From positions 124,001 through 188,000 of the forward strand of contig JACPOA010000064.1 of assembly GCA_016185205.1 (NCBI GenBank): a stretch of DNA of 64,000 bases, read 5' to 3'. The notes below the pieces were generated by a model. The model made no database searches and had not been told where the DNA came from. It saw only the letters and a program-made list of their open reading frames with translations. This DNA comes from Hyphomicrobiales bacterium. GTDB lineage: Bacteria > Pseudomonadota > Alphaproteobacteria > Rhizobiales > Xanthobacteraceae. The position numbers and the translations under genes were made by a program. Shown here in pieces: positions 54,016-62,065 of the stretch. Numbering within the stretch: the stretch's first letter is position 1; the number at the start of each line of letters is the position of its first letter.

Positions 54016-54907
54016 CAATACGGCTGACGATTCCCCGGTTGCCGTTATCGGTCTCGGCTTGATGGGCGAGGTCTATGCCCGCCGCCTCATTGACGCCGGC
54101 TTTCCTGTGACCGGTTTCGACGTCGATGCCGCGCGGCGCGCGCGGCTGGCCGAGATCGGCGGGCGGCCCGTCGGTTCGATTGCCGAGCTGGCTGCGCGGG
54201 CGCGCTGCATCGTCATCGCCGTGTACAGCACCGACCAGGTCGAGGACGTGGTCGAGAACCATCTGCTGCCGGCGCTCGGCGACGGCTCGAACAGAATCGT
54301 GCTGTGCATGAGCACCTGCGATCCCGACCGCGTGGCGGCGCTCGCCGCCCGCGTCGGCCCGCGTGGCATCCGCTACCTGGATGTGCCGGTATCCGGCACC
54401 AGCGACCAGGTAAGGCGCGGCGATGGTGTCGCGCTGATCGGCGGCGATAAAACCGTGGCTGCCGAAGTGTCGCCGATCCTCGATGCGCTGGTCGCGCGCC
54501 GTTTCCATGTCGGCAAGATCGGCGATGGCGGGCGGGCCAAGCTCGCGGTCAATCTGATCCTCGGCCTTAACCGTCTCGCTTTGGCCGAGGGACTGGTGTT
54601 CGCCGAGCGGCTCGGGCTCGACCCGGCGGCTTTCTTGCCGGTGGCGCAAGGGTCGGCCTCGTATTCGCAGGTGATGGACACCAAGGGGTCGAAAATGGTG
54701 CGTAGCGAGTTTTCGCCGGAAGGCCGCGCCAAGCAGACCCTGAAGGACTGCCACATCATGCTCGATCAGGCCGTTGCCATCGGGCAGAAACTGAGCATGC
54801 TCGAGGTGCATGCCGATGTGCTGGAGGCCTGCGTGCGGGCCGGCGAGGGTGAATTGGATAACAGTGTCATCATCAAAGAAGTGCGCCGCCGGGGTGTGAA
54901 AACCTGA
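54008..54907 (+). CDS. NAD(P)-dependent beta-hydroxyacid dehydrogenase (3-hydroxyisobutyrate dehydrogenase family)
   Basis: Dehydrogenase of 299 residues. The nucleotide site is VAVIGLGLMGEVYARRLIDAGFPVTGFDVD in family order. The middle has YLDVPVSGTSDQVRRGDGVALIGG, and the catalytic lysine lies in GDGGRAKLAVNLILGLNRLALAEGL. It overlaps the aminotransferase gene by 8 bases, suggesting joint amino acid side-chain metabolism. Substrate unknown. Confidence 0.9.
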   Translation: MVDNTADDSPVAVIGLGLMGEVYARRLIDAGFPVTGFDVDAARRARLAEIGGRPVGSIAELAARARCIVIAVYSTDQVEDVVENHLLPALGDGSNRIVLCMSTCDPDRVAALAARVGPRGIRYLDVPVSGTSDQVRRGDGVALIGGDKTVAAEVSPILDALVARRFHVGKIGDGGRAKLAVNLILGLNRLALAEGLVFAERLGLDPAAFLPVAQGSASYSQVMDTKGSKMVRSEFSPEGRAKQTLKDCHIMLDQAVAIGQKLSMLEVHADVLEACVRAGEGELDNSVIIKEVRRRGVKT

Positions 54908-54916
54908 GTAAGTCCG

Positions 54917-55894
54917 CTAGCCGCGCTTTACCGATAGTGGCCCGCCTTGCGCCATCGAGCGGACGATCGCCTCGAAGGTGCCGACGACGTCGAGCATGTC
55001 GGCGGTGGAGACCGGAAACGGCTTGCCGGTCTCGATGGTCTCGCCAAAGGCTTCCAGCAGCACGCCAAGCGAATCGACCGCCGGAAACACGTGCGTATTC
55101 GGCTGCTCGCCGATCTTGGCGACCGTGAGGGTCGTCTCGTCGCGCGCTTCCGCCCAGCCCTTGGTGCCGAACACCATGATGCGCCAATACATCGGCGCGG
55201 CGCGCACGGTCGCCAGCACGCCGGTGGCGCCGCCGGCAAATTCCACCAGCGCGGCGGCGGCATCGCGGGGATCGGGCGGCGCCTTTTGCGCGAACAGGCG
55301 CGCGTCCACCTTGGCGATCGGACCGGCGAGATTGACGAAGGCATCGATCAAATGCAGGCCGGCGCCGGTCATGCCGCCACCGGGCGACTCATTCGGGTCG
55401 TCGCGCCAGCCGCCCTTCACACGCGTCGAGTGCTCGTTGGTGAAGTTGCCTTCGATGTGCAGCACCTCGCCGATGCTGCCGTCGGCTACCACACGCTTGA
55501 GCTCGCGCATGGACGAAAAACAGCGTTTGTTGTTGCCGAGCGCGAACGGCACGCCGGCCTTGGCGCAGACCGCGACGGCGCGTTCGGCTTCGCTGCGCGT
55601 CAGCGCCAGCGGCTTCTCGCACCACACCGGCTTGCCGGCCGCCGCCACCGCGGATATCTGCCGTACATGCAGCGAATGCGGCGTGGCCAGGAACACCGCC
55701 TGCACGCCTGGATCGGCCACCGCCTGTTCGAATTCCGTGGACAGCTCGAAGCCCTTGGCCGCGGCGAAGTCGCGGACCAGCTCGGGCTCCTTGCTGACCC
55801 CGCGGATGAAACGCAGGCGCTGGCTCTTGCCCTGCACGGATTCGACGATGTTCTTGCCCCAGCGCCCGAGGCCGATAACGGCGGCGTTGATCAT
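54917..55894 (-). CDS. Gfo/Idh/MocA family oxidoreductase
   Basis: NAD(P)-dependent sugar or polyol dehydrogenase-like protein of 325 residues. It shows INAAVIGLGRWGKNIVESVQG at the nucleotide site, PHSLHVRQISAVAAAGKPVWCEKPLALT with the catalytic lysine in EKP, and GGGMTGAGLHLIDAFVNLAG. ATG 55894 gives this N-terminus; ATG 55939 would add 15 residues. It is convergent with the dehydrogenase before it and divergent from the CMD gene after it. Confidence 0.88.
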   Translation of the reverse strand: MINAAVIGLGRWGKNIVESVQGKSQRLRFIRGVSKEPELVRDFAAAKGFELSTEFEQAVADPGVQAVFLATPHSLHVRQISAVAAAGKPVWCEKPLALTRSEAERAVAVCAKAGVPFALGNNKRCFSSMRELKRVVADGSIGEVLHIEGNFTNEHSTRVKGGWRDDPNESPGGGMTGAGLHLIDAFVNLAGPIAKVDARLFAQKAPPDPRDAAAALVEFAGGATGVLATVRAAPMYWRIMVFGTKGWAEARDETTLTVAKIGEQPNTHVFPAVDSLGVLLEAFGETIETGKPFPVSTADMLDVVGTFEAIVRSMAQGGPLSVKRG

Positions 55895-55971
55895 GGGCGA
55901 AGGCGGCAGGCGGCTAGGAAAAAATATGTCATAGTTCATTCTAACGCATGATCGGGGAAAGGATACCGACG

Positions 55972-56355
55972 ATGGATGACAAAGAGCAGCATGAGCGCGG
56001 GCTGAAGCTGCGCGTCGAGATGTTCGGCCGTGAGGCGGTGGACAAGCGCATGGCCGCTTTCGGCGAGTTCGGCAAGCCACTGCAGCACATCATCAATGCC
56101 TATGCCTATGGCGACGTTTGGCAGCGCTCTGCTTTGCCGCCGGGGATGAAGTCGCTGGTCATGGTCGGGATGATGGCGGCGGCCGGCCATCCCAACGAGC
56201 TGCGCGTGCATCTCAACGGCGCCTTGAAGAACGGCTGCACGCCCGAGCAGATCCAGGAAGTGCTGCTGCTGCTGACGCTGTATTGCGGCATTCCGGCCGC
56301 CAACCAGGCGCACGCCATCGCGATCGAGGTGCTGCGCGAGCATGGGAAGGCGTGA
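55972..56355 (+). CDS. carboxymuconolactone decarboxylase family protein (PcaC-like)
   Basis: Protein of 127 residues of the CMD/PcaC family. It has HERGLKLRVEMFG at the start, GMKSLVMVGMMAAAGHPNELRVHLNGALKNGCTPEQIQEVLL in family order, and LYCGIPAANQAHAIA. It lacks the CxxC of the AhpD peroxidase branch, so decarboxylase or a related lactone role fits better. ATG 55972 is chosen, with AAAGGA upstream; a frame to 55948 is open. It is the last ordinary metabolic gene before the lanthipeptide locus. Confidence 0.85.
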   Translation: MDDKEQHERGLKLRVEMFGREAVDKRMAAFGEFGKPLQHIINAYAYGDVWQRSALPPGMKSLVMVGMMAAAGHPNELRVHLNGALKNGCTPEQIQEVLLLLTLYCGIPAANQAHAIAIEVLREHGKA

Positions 56356-56399
56356 GATGGGCGCAACACGCGCCATTCCATGCTGTCACCCTCTTGCGT

Positions 56400-56429
56400 T
56401 TGCACAACCCTACGGCTACAACTAATAAT
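56400..56429 (+). promoter_or_regulatory. sigma-70-like promoter of the lanthipeptide precursor gene
   Basis: TTGCAC (56400-56405) and TAATAA (56423-56428) are 17 bases apart, giving four of six and five of six matches to the sigma-70 consensus. Transcription would start about 20 bases before the ATG at 56456, with a GAGGGG ribosome site in between. No element of an ECF type is obvious. Confidence 0.5.
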
Positions 56430-56455
56430 CGTACAAATGTAGTGAGGGGTTAGCC

Positions 56456-56905
56456 ATGGCAAAGGTAACTCGGAAGGGAAAAGCTCGCGCCGGCGCATCG
56501 CGGAAGACGAAGGCCCGCGCGGGCGGCAAACTGAAAGCTCCTGCAGATTTGCGCACGATGATCACAGTCGCCGCTTGGGCGGATCCAAAATTTGCCGAGC
56601 TGGTACAGAGAGATCCAGCAGCCGCCGTCGCCGAACTTGCCAAAGAGTATGACATCAAGCCGCCGCGCGGGATGAAGTTTAAGACAGTCCAAGCAGATCC
56701 GAATGAATATCTGTTCTTCCTGCCGCCTAACCCGGCCGGCGAATTGAAAACCTCTCGGCTGGAGGCTGGACCCGGCGGTATTCGGACGGTCACTGCGGAT
56801 TGCTGGTGCGGCGACACGACCACCGGTAGATGCAGTTGTGGCTCGATTGCCGGCACGCCCTGTCTCGGCTGCCGCACAAGCACCTCGCGCTGCTTCTGCA
56901 ATTAG
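56456..56905 (+). CDS. class II lanthipeptide precursor with nitrile-hydratase-type (NHLP) leader
   Basis: Precursor of 149 residues. Residues 1-29 are basic and repetitive (KARAG twice). Residues 30-95 form a nitrile-hydratase-alpha-like leader (AAWADPKFAELVQRDPAAAV, then RGMKFKTVQADPNEYLFFLP). A double glycine at 107-108 (EAGPGG) is the likely cleavage point, leaving a core of 41 residues. The core has eight cysteines (116, 118, 126, 128, 136, 139, 146, 148) as four close pairs (CWC, CSC, CLGC, CFC), and 12 Ser/Thr that could be dehydrated. The LanM gene follows 36 bases later. Ribosome site GAGGGG lies 8 bases upstream. The number and topology of rings is not predictable. Confidence 0.9.
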   Translation: MAKVTRKGKARAGASRKTKARAGGKLKAPADLRTMITVAAWADPKFAELVQRDPAAAVAELAKEYDIKPPRGMKFKTVQADPNEYLFFLPPNPAGELKTSRLEAGPGGIRTVTADCWCGDTTTGRCSCGSIAGTPCLGCRTSTSRCFCN

Positions 56906-56941
56906 GTTTCTTTAGATTTCTAGCAAGCTGCGACATAGTGC

Positions 56942-59900
56942 ATGACCTCATTGGTGGGGCGACGCGTGCGAGGTTCCGGCGCCGCGCCGCTCCGTATTGT
57001 TGAGCGACTGACCCAATGCGGGCTCCCCAAACGCGCCACCGCGAAGCAATTCGCGGCGGCCGATGAATTGCGGGAGTGGTGGATAAGGACATACCTGAGA
57101 GGAAACCGGCGCTTGTCCGCGCGCGTTCTCAAGCGCCTCGGTACCAGCGGTCGCCGGTTTCTGCGGGCTCTGATGACGGATTGTGTGCTCCCGCCCGCAC
57201 ACATGCCAACGTGGATGCGGGTATCGCGCCAGGCCCTTAAACAGCTGGCGCCGAATGAACCCGGCGAAGCAACGGACTTCACGCCGCTCGTGCGCCCTTT
57301 TGCGGTATGGGCCTCGGCCAAGTTCGCGCAGGACCTGCGATCGCATCCTGATCCGAACCTGGATGTCGACGCGTTATGCGAACAATTTCATGCAGTGGTC
57401 GAGGAGCATCTTCTTTTTGTTGCCTCGCGCACTTGCCTGCTCGAATTAAATGACGCGCGCCTGCTAGGCCAGCTAGGGGCCGCCAGTCCCGGGGAGCGGT
57501 TTCAGCAATTCGTTCGAGATTTCCTGAGTTCTCCCCGCTCCATTCGTTTGTTTCTGGATCGCTACCCTGTGCTCGAGCGACTGCTGGCAACCGCGTCCAA
57601 CCAAGCGCTGGCAGCATGGAGCGAGATGACCCGGCGGCTGAGGGCCGACTGGAACTTAGTGCATAAGACGTTTGCCCTCGACGACGAAAACTTGCGCCGC
57701 GTTGACAGCGGCCTCGGCGACCCACATCGAGAGGGACGTTCGGTCATGATTCTGACCTTCGCGTCGGGACGCAAGGTCGTCTACAAGCCCAGGTCGGTCG
57801 CAATCGAGAGCCATTTTTCGAATTGCATTGCCTGGTTTAACGCACGCGGGCTTGTAGCGCCGCTGCGGCGGCTGGTCGTGCTCCCGCGCGAGGACTACGG
57901 CTGGGTGGAGTATATCGAACCCAAGCCGTGCGAGACCAGCGACGACATTCAAGCATTCTATCGTCGCCAAGGCGCATTGCTTGCGTTGACGTATTTTCTC
58001 GATGGCACGGATTGTCACAACGAGAACCTCATCGCGCACGGTGCAGACCCGGTGCTGGTAGACGTCGAGACGCTATTTCACAATCTTCCACCCGCGACGC
58101 GGGTCGGCCGCGATCGGGCGGCAGTCAGACGTACGACAGTTTACGCAGAGACGGTGCTGAGAACCGGGCTGCTCCCGCAGAAGATATTCGGGCCGGAAGG
58201 ATCCGCGGAATTGAGCGGCTTGAAAGGCGCCGGCGGTCAAACCAGCCCATTTTCCGTCCCACGATTCGAGCAACGGCTAACCGATGAGATGCACATCGTG
58301 TATGGCAAGGTGCAAATGGGGCCAGCGCACAATCTCCCCCGGTTGGGTGAACTGCCGGTCGATGTCGGTGAGGTCGACGATATTTTTATCGGCGGGTTCT
58401 CCGAGATGTACCGCCTTGCCATGCAACATCGCAGCCAATTTCTGGCACCGGACGGTCCGGTCGAAGCATTCCGTCAGGATCGCGTTCGCTTTGTGCCAAG
58501 ACCAACTTACGAATATGCAGCGCTACTCTCCGACAGCCTTCATCCCGCGCTGATGCGAGACGCGGTGCGGCGCGACTTTCACCTCGACATCTTGTGGCAG
58601 ACGGTACCGGAACAGAAATTCCTGGAGGATCTCGTTGAATCCGAACAGCAGGACCTGTGGCAAGGGGACATCCCGTATTTCGAGGCGGGGGTGGGTGAAA
58701 CCGATCTGTTCGATAGCCGGAAAAAGCGGATCGAAGGCTTCTTTCAGCAGCCGGCAATTGCACGGGTGCGGTGCCGCATTGCGGCGCTGAGCGAACGGGA
58801 CTTGGACTGCCAGACGCATTGCATTCGCATGAGTATCGCGGCTGCACGGGCCACCGGCGGTGGCGCGGTTCCCACGGCGCAGCTTGCCGCTGGCGCGGCG
58901 ACGACGCCGAGCGAACTGCTGGCGGCGGCGACGGACATTGGCGAGTGGCTTTTGCGCTATGCCCTGGCGCCGTCCGGCGACCAGCATTGGATCAGCCTCC
59001 AGCCCGTGAACGAGACCGATTACATTGTTGAAGTGGCGGCCGACGATTTTTATTCGGGCAATGCCGGCATCGCGGTCTTCTTAGCTCACTTGGCTAAGCA
59101 GACTGGCAGAGGGGAATTTCAGAGCGTAGCGCGAGCGGTATTGCGTCGTGCAATATCGAATGTCTGCCGCCCGCACAAAGTCGACTCAATCGGCGCGTTT
59201 CACGGACCGCTGTCGGTCCTCTATGCAGCGCTGCATGGGTCGGCCATTTGGGGGGAGAACAGCGTTATCGAGCCGTTCGAAGCCTTGCAGCCAGCAATTG
59301 CGAGACATTTGCGCCGGGATCGGAAATTCGATCTGCTTGGGGGGGCGGCAGGCTGCATATTGGTGCTGTTGCGCTGGTTTCGACGAAATCAAAGTGAAGA
59401 GTTGCTGGGACTGGCGGTGCAGGCCGGCGACCATCTTCTCAAGAGCAGTGTGAAGTTGTCGGCCGGCATCGGTTGGCCGTCGCCGGCCGACGGTCCGCCT
59501 CTGACCGGAGTGTCGCACGGTGTCGCCGGGATAGCCTGGGCACTTGCAGAGCTCGGCGTGATGACGAAGCGCGATAAGTATCTGGACGCGGCCGCTGCGG
59601 CGCTCGTCTATGAGCGGAGCTTGTTCGATTCCGGCACCCAGAATTGGGCCGATCTTCGTCCGGCTTCCGAAGGCGGTTCGCCGTCGGCAAAGTTTCTATG
59701 GGCCTGGTGCCATGGCGCACCGGGGATCGGCACGGCTCGATTGATGATGCGCCGCGTCTGGCCGGAAGCGGACGTGGATGACGAGATTGCCACGGCCATT
59801 CGCAGCACGTTGTCCAACGGGTTTGGCGGAAGTCATTCGCTTTGTCACGGCGACCTGGGCAATGCGGATTTTCTGGTTTCCGCAGCCCATGATCTTCATC

Positions 59901-60112
59901 AGCCGGAATGGGCGCGCGAGGCGCTGCGAGCCGCCAGTCGAGTGCTCGAGCAGCGGAACATTGAAGGACGCTTTCGCTGCGGAGTTGGAGGGTTCGAGGA
60001 GACCCCGGACTTCATGGTTGGGTTGGCCGGCATCGGATATGGACTGTTGCGCCTGGCAAATCCGCGCGCCGTTCCGAGTGTCCTGGGATTGGAAATTCCA
60101 AGCCCGAACTAG
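56942..60112 (+). CDS. lanM: class II lanthipeptide synthetase LanM
   Basis: Bifunctional enzyme of 1056 residues. The N-terminal DUF4135 dehydratase phosphorylates and eliminates Ser/Thr of the precursor. Its kinase-like residues are K282 (VVYKPRS), D357-x-H359-xx-N362 (GTDCHNENL) and D374-V-E376 (LVDVETLF), with the 17-residue spacing of D357 to D374 seen in CylM. The C-terminal LanC-like cyclase has H859 (VSHGVAG), C923 (AWCHGAPGIG) and C968-H969 (LCHGDLGN), the complete zinc set. Every catalytic feature I can check is present, so the enzyme is probably active on the precursor just upstream. No LanT-type exporter or protease gene is in the window. Confidence 0.95.
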   Translation: MTSLVGRRVRGSGAAPLRIVERLTQCGLPKRATAKQFAAADELREWWIRTYLRGNRRLSARVLKRLGTSGRRFLRALMTDCVLPPAHMPTWMRVSRQALKQLAPNEPGEATDFTPLVRPFAVWASAKFAQDLRSHPDPNLDVDALCEQFHAVVEEHLLFVASRTCLLELNDARLLGQLGAASPGERFQQFVRDFLSSPRSIRLFLDRYPVLERLLATASNQALAAWSEMTRRLRADWNLVHKTFALDDENLRRVDSGLGDPHREGRSVMILTFASGRKVVYKPRSVAIESHFSNCIAWFNARGLVAPLRRLVVLPREDYGWVEYIEPKPCETSDDIQAFYRRQGALLALTYFLDGTDCHNENLIAHGADPVLVDVETLFHNLPPATRVGRDRAAVRRTTVYAETVLRTGLLPQKIFGPEGSAELSGLKGAGGQTSPFSVPRFEQRLTDEMHIVYGKVQMGPAHNLPRLGELPVDVGEVDDIFIGGFSEMYRLAMQHRSQFLAPDGPVEAFRQDRVRFVPRPTYEYAALLSDSLHPALMRDAVRRDFHLDILWQTVPEQKFLEDLVESEQQDLWQGDIPYFEAGVGETDLFDSRKKRIEGFFQQPAIARVRCRIAALSERDLDCQTHCIRMSIAAARATGGGAVPTAQLAAGAATTPSELLAAATDIGEWLLRYALAPSGDQHWISLQPVNETDYIVEVAADDFYSGNAGIAVFLAHLAKQTGRGEFQSVARAVLRRAISNVCRPHKVDSIGAFHGPLSVLYAALHGSAIWGENSVIEPFEALQPAIARHLRRDRKFDLLGGAAGCILVLLRWFRRNQSEELLGLAVQAGDHLLKSSVKLSAGIGWPSPADGPPLTGVSHGVAGIAWALAELGVMTKRDKYLDAAAAALVYERSLFDSGTQNWADLRPASEGGSPSAKFLWAWCHGAPGIGTARLMMRRVWPEADVDDEIATAIRSTLSNGFGGSHSLCHGDLGNADFLVSAAHDLHQPEWAREALRAASRVLEQRNIEGRFRCGVGGFEETPDFMVGLAGIGYGLLRLANPRAVPSVLGLEIPSPN

Positions 60113-60143
60113 ACCACCGCGAGGTCAAGCGCGATGGATGCGC

Positions 60144-60209
60144 CCTCTCACGGCGGCGGCTCGGTCAGCAAATGGGGCGCCGGACGGCTGCGGTTGTCGT
60201 AGACGCGGG
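60144..60209 (-). repeat. 66-base copy of the 3' end of the right-edge membrane protein gene (left boundary repeat)
   Basis: This segment matches 63507-63572 at 61 of 66 bases in the same orientation. Read on the minus strand it encodes RVYDNRSRPAPHLLTEPPP and a stop, against RVYDIRGRPVPHLLTEPPP in the intact gene. Only the gene end is present. It marks the left edge of the AT-rich hydrolase/sigma/anti-sigma cassette. Confidence 0.85.
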
Positions 60210-60326
60210 ATGGTGGCGGACAATTTTCGGTGCCAAGAATGCAGGTGCGTCTGGCAAGCTTTGGCTTTTCCTCAGCAAGGCCCCTATTTTGAACACTCAA
60301 TCTTTAGACTTCAACCTCGAACGTAG

Positions 60327-61403
60327 TCATTGTTGGCTTCCTTTTCGCGCTAGTTCATCGATTGAAAATATCTTCGAGGCCTTGTCGGTATTTGATGGTA
60401 CGAACGCAAATACAGTGTCGCCTCGCTCAATTTGTTGCGATTGGTAAATAGGCGCGTTGACTTCGATCATTTGATTGGCAGCGCGAACAGCGATTTTACC
60501 GTCGGAGCGCTGTGCAATGTATCCTAAATAAGCTGTCCCTAGGCTCGTGCGCTTTCCGTGGTCCCAATACATATTTACGTAATTCTGACCAGGCACGGCT
60601 ACTAGTGTTCCGGCCAAACTCTTTGAGTCGGGGCTATATCGGACCACACTGGTTCGATTCGATCCGTCATTTATTTGCGAGGCCACGATCCTGAGTACGC
60701 GATCTTCAGCGGATTGAAGCCCTCGATAGTTCGAGGTTACGTGCCAAGTAAAGAACGCGCCATATCCGACTGTAAATGTTGCGAACAGGCCGCCAATTAC
60801 TGCGCCCCCAATCTTCTGGAACGATCTTTGCGCACCAAACCACTTGGCTGCGGTCATTCCGCTCAGAAAAACTATCAATGCAACTGCTATTGCTGCAGAT
60901 ACGGTTGTGAGCGATGTCCACTTCAAAGAAGAAATTGAGATCGATAAAATTACATCAGGAGTCACGGCAATGATCGCCGCTGCAATAATGCAAAGTATAA
61001 GGATCGGCGCTGTGACCGCGACTATATCCCACAGCGGGTCTCTAAAAGCAGCCGTCCTATCGCGCGCGTTCAGTATAGGTCTTGCGGCAGCAACCTCCCG
61101 CATGAATGCATCAATTGGAAGTTCTGAAGAATTTGCGACTTCAAGCATCGCCGCACACATCGGACAGCTTTGAGCATGTGATATGCGTTCCAGGAGCAAA
61201 TTTCCCAGGCAGAACTGCTCTACCTCCCACGGGTCAAGGCAATCGACGGATGGATACGTGGACAGGTGAATCGCCTTGCGGTCATCCGCCAATAGCTCAT
61301 CAACACTCTTGCCAAGCCGAGCGGCACGGCGCTTGACTGTACTTTCGAGTTCGGAAATGCGAACTGCCTCCCCGAAAGGAGCCGTGATAGTTTCCCGGGC
61401 CAT
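60327..61403 (-). CDS. zinc-finger anti-sigma-like membrane protein
   Basis: Protein of 358 residues. A cytoplasmic N-terminal part carries an anti-sigma-type zinc motif, H76-xxx-C80-xx-C83 (HAQSCPMC), after a helix LDPWEVEQFCLGNLLLE. Three membrane helices follow, about residues 124-146 (APILILCIIAAAIIAV), 164-187 and 200-222. The final 130 residues (from about NYRGLQSAEDRVLRIVAS) would lie outside and may sense a signal. It comes directly after the sigma factor in the transcript, as cognate anti-sigmas usually do. The domain name is inferred from the zinc motif and position. Confidence 0.78.
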   Translation of the reverse strand: MARETITAPFGEAVRISELESTVKRRAARLGKSVDELLADDRKAIHLSTYPSVDCLDPWEVEQFCLGNLLLERISHAQSCPMCAAMLEVANSSELPIDAFMREVAAARPILNARDRTAAFRDPLWDIVAVTAPILILCIIAAAIIAVTPDVILSISISSLKWTSLTTVSAAIAVALIVFLSGMTAAKWFGAQRSFQKIGGAVIGGLFATFTVGYGAFFTWHVTSNYRGLQSAEDRVLRIVASQINDGSNRTSVVRYSPDSKSLAGTLVAVPGQNYVNMYWDHGKRTSLGTAYLGYIAQRSDGKIAVRAANQMIEVNAPIYQSQQIERGDTVFAFVPSNTDKASKIFSIDELARKGSQQ

Positions 61404-61501
61404 AGGTTGTCTCGATTCATTGTCGCGGGTTCATCGGTAAAACTCTGTCTATATATAAAACTGCCGCAGGCATCGATTTCTTACAACGCAGCTGAACTTT
61501 T

Positions 61502-62065
61502 TTAATTATTGTTATTATTCAATAGCTTATGAACCTTTTTTTTGAGCCTATGAAAGCGTACTCCTACATTTGTGTAAGTTAATCCAAGCTCAGATGCTAC
61601 CTCTCTAAGGCTTCGGCCTTGCAATATGAGATGCAGCAGTTTGGTATCCTGTGGTTCAAGGCCTTCTCGCGCAAGTCGTAAGGCCTCTTCCATCAAAATT
61701 CGGTCGTCGGTTTCTGGTGGCTCATAGAATGTGCTTCCCCATTCAATTAGCTTGTGCTCGCCATGTTCCTTTCTGCGAGCATTCTTCAAGTGGGTGTTCG
61801 CGACATTTACTGCAATTCTCCATACGTATGCACGAAACTCGCTTTCTACTTGAATCTTTTCAAATGGACGAGAATTCAGGACTCGAACGAAAACCTCCTG
61901 CGCTGCATCTTCAGCGGCGCTCCTGTTCTTTAAGCGTCGATAGATTACGGCGATGACGAAGGGCCACAATTGACGATATAGCGACCGCCATGCGTCCTCA
62001 TCGTTTGGGGAGGTCGCAAGTCTATCAAGGACAGCCGTGAGTGTATTAACGGCGGTCATGCTCAT
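61502..62065 (-). CDS. ECF-type RNA polymerase sigma factor
   Basis: Sigma factor of 187 residues with region 2 (YRQLWPFVIAVIYRRLKNRSAAEDAAQEVFVRVL) and region 4 (LHLILQGRSLREVASELGLTYTNVGVRFHRLKKKVHKLL) and no region 3, which marks the ECF class. The region 2.4 part is EFRAYVWRIAVNVANTHLKNARRKE. The C-terminus ends in five asparagines encoded by an AAT/AAC run, unusual for this genome. Its start overlaps the hydrolase stop by 4 bases. It probably drives its own operon, and perhaps distant genes; a target promoter was not identified. Confidence 0.9.
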   Translation of the reverse strand: MSMTAVNTLTAVLDRLATSPNDEDAWRSLYRQLWPFVIAVIYRRLKNRSAAEDAAQEVFVRVLNSRPFEKIQVESEFRAYVWRIAVNVANTHLKNARRKEHGEHKLIEWGSTFYEPPETDDRILMEEALRLAREGLEPQDTKLLHLILQGRSLREVASELGLTYTNVGVRFHRLKKKVHKLLNNNNN

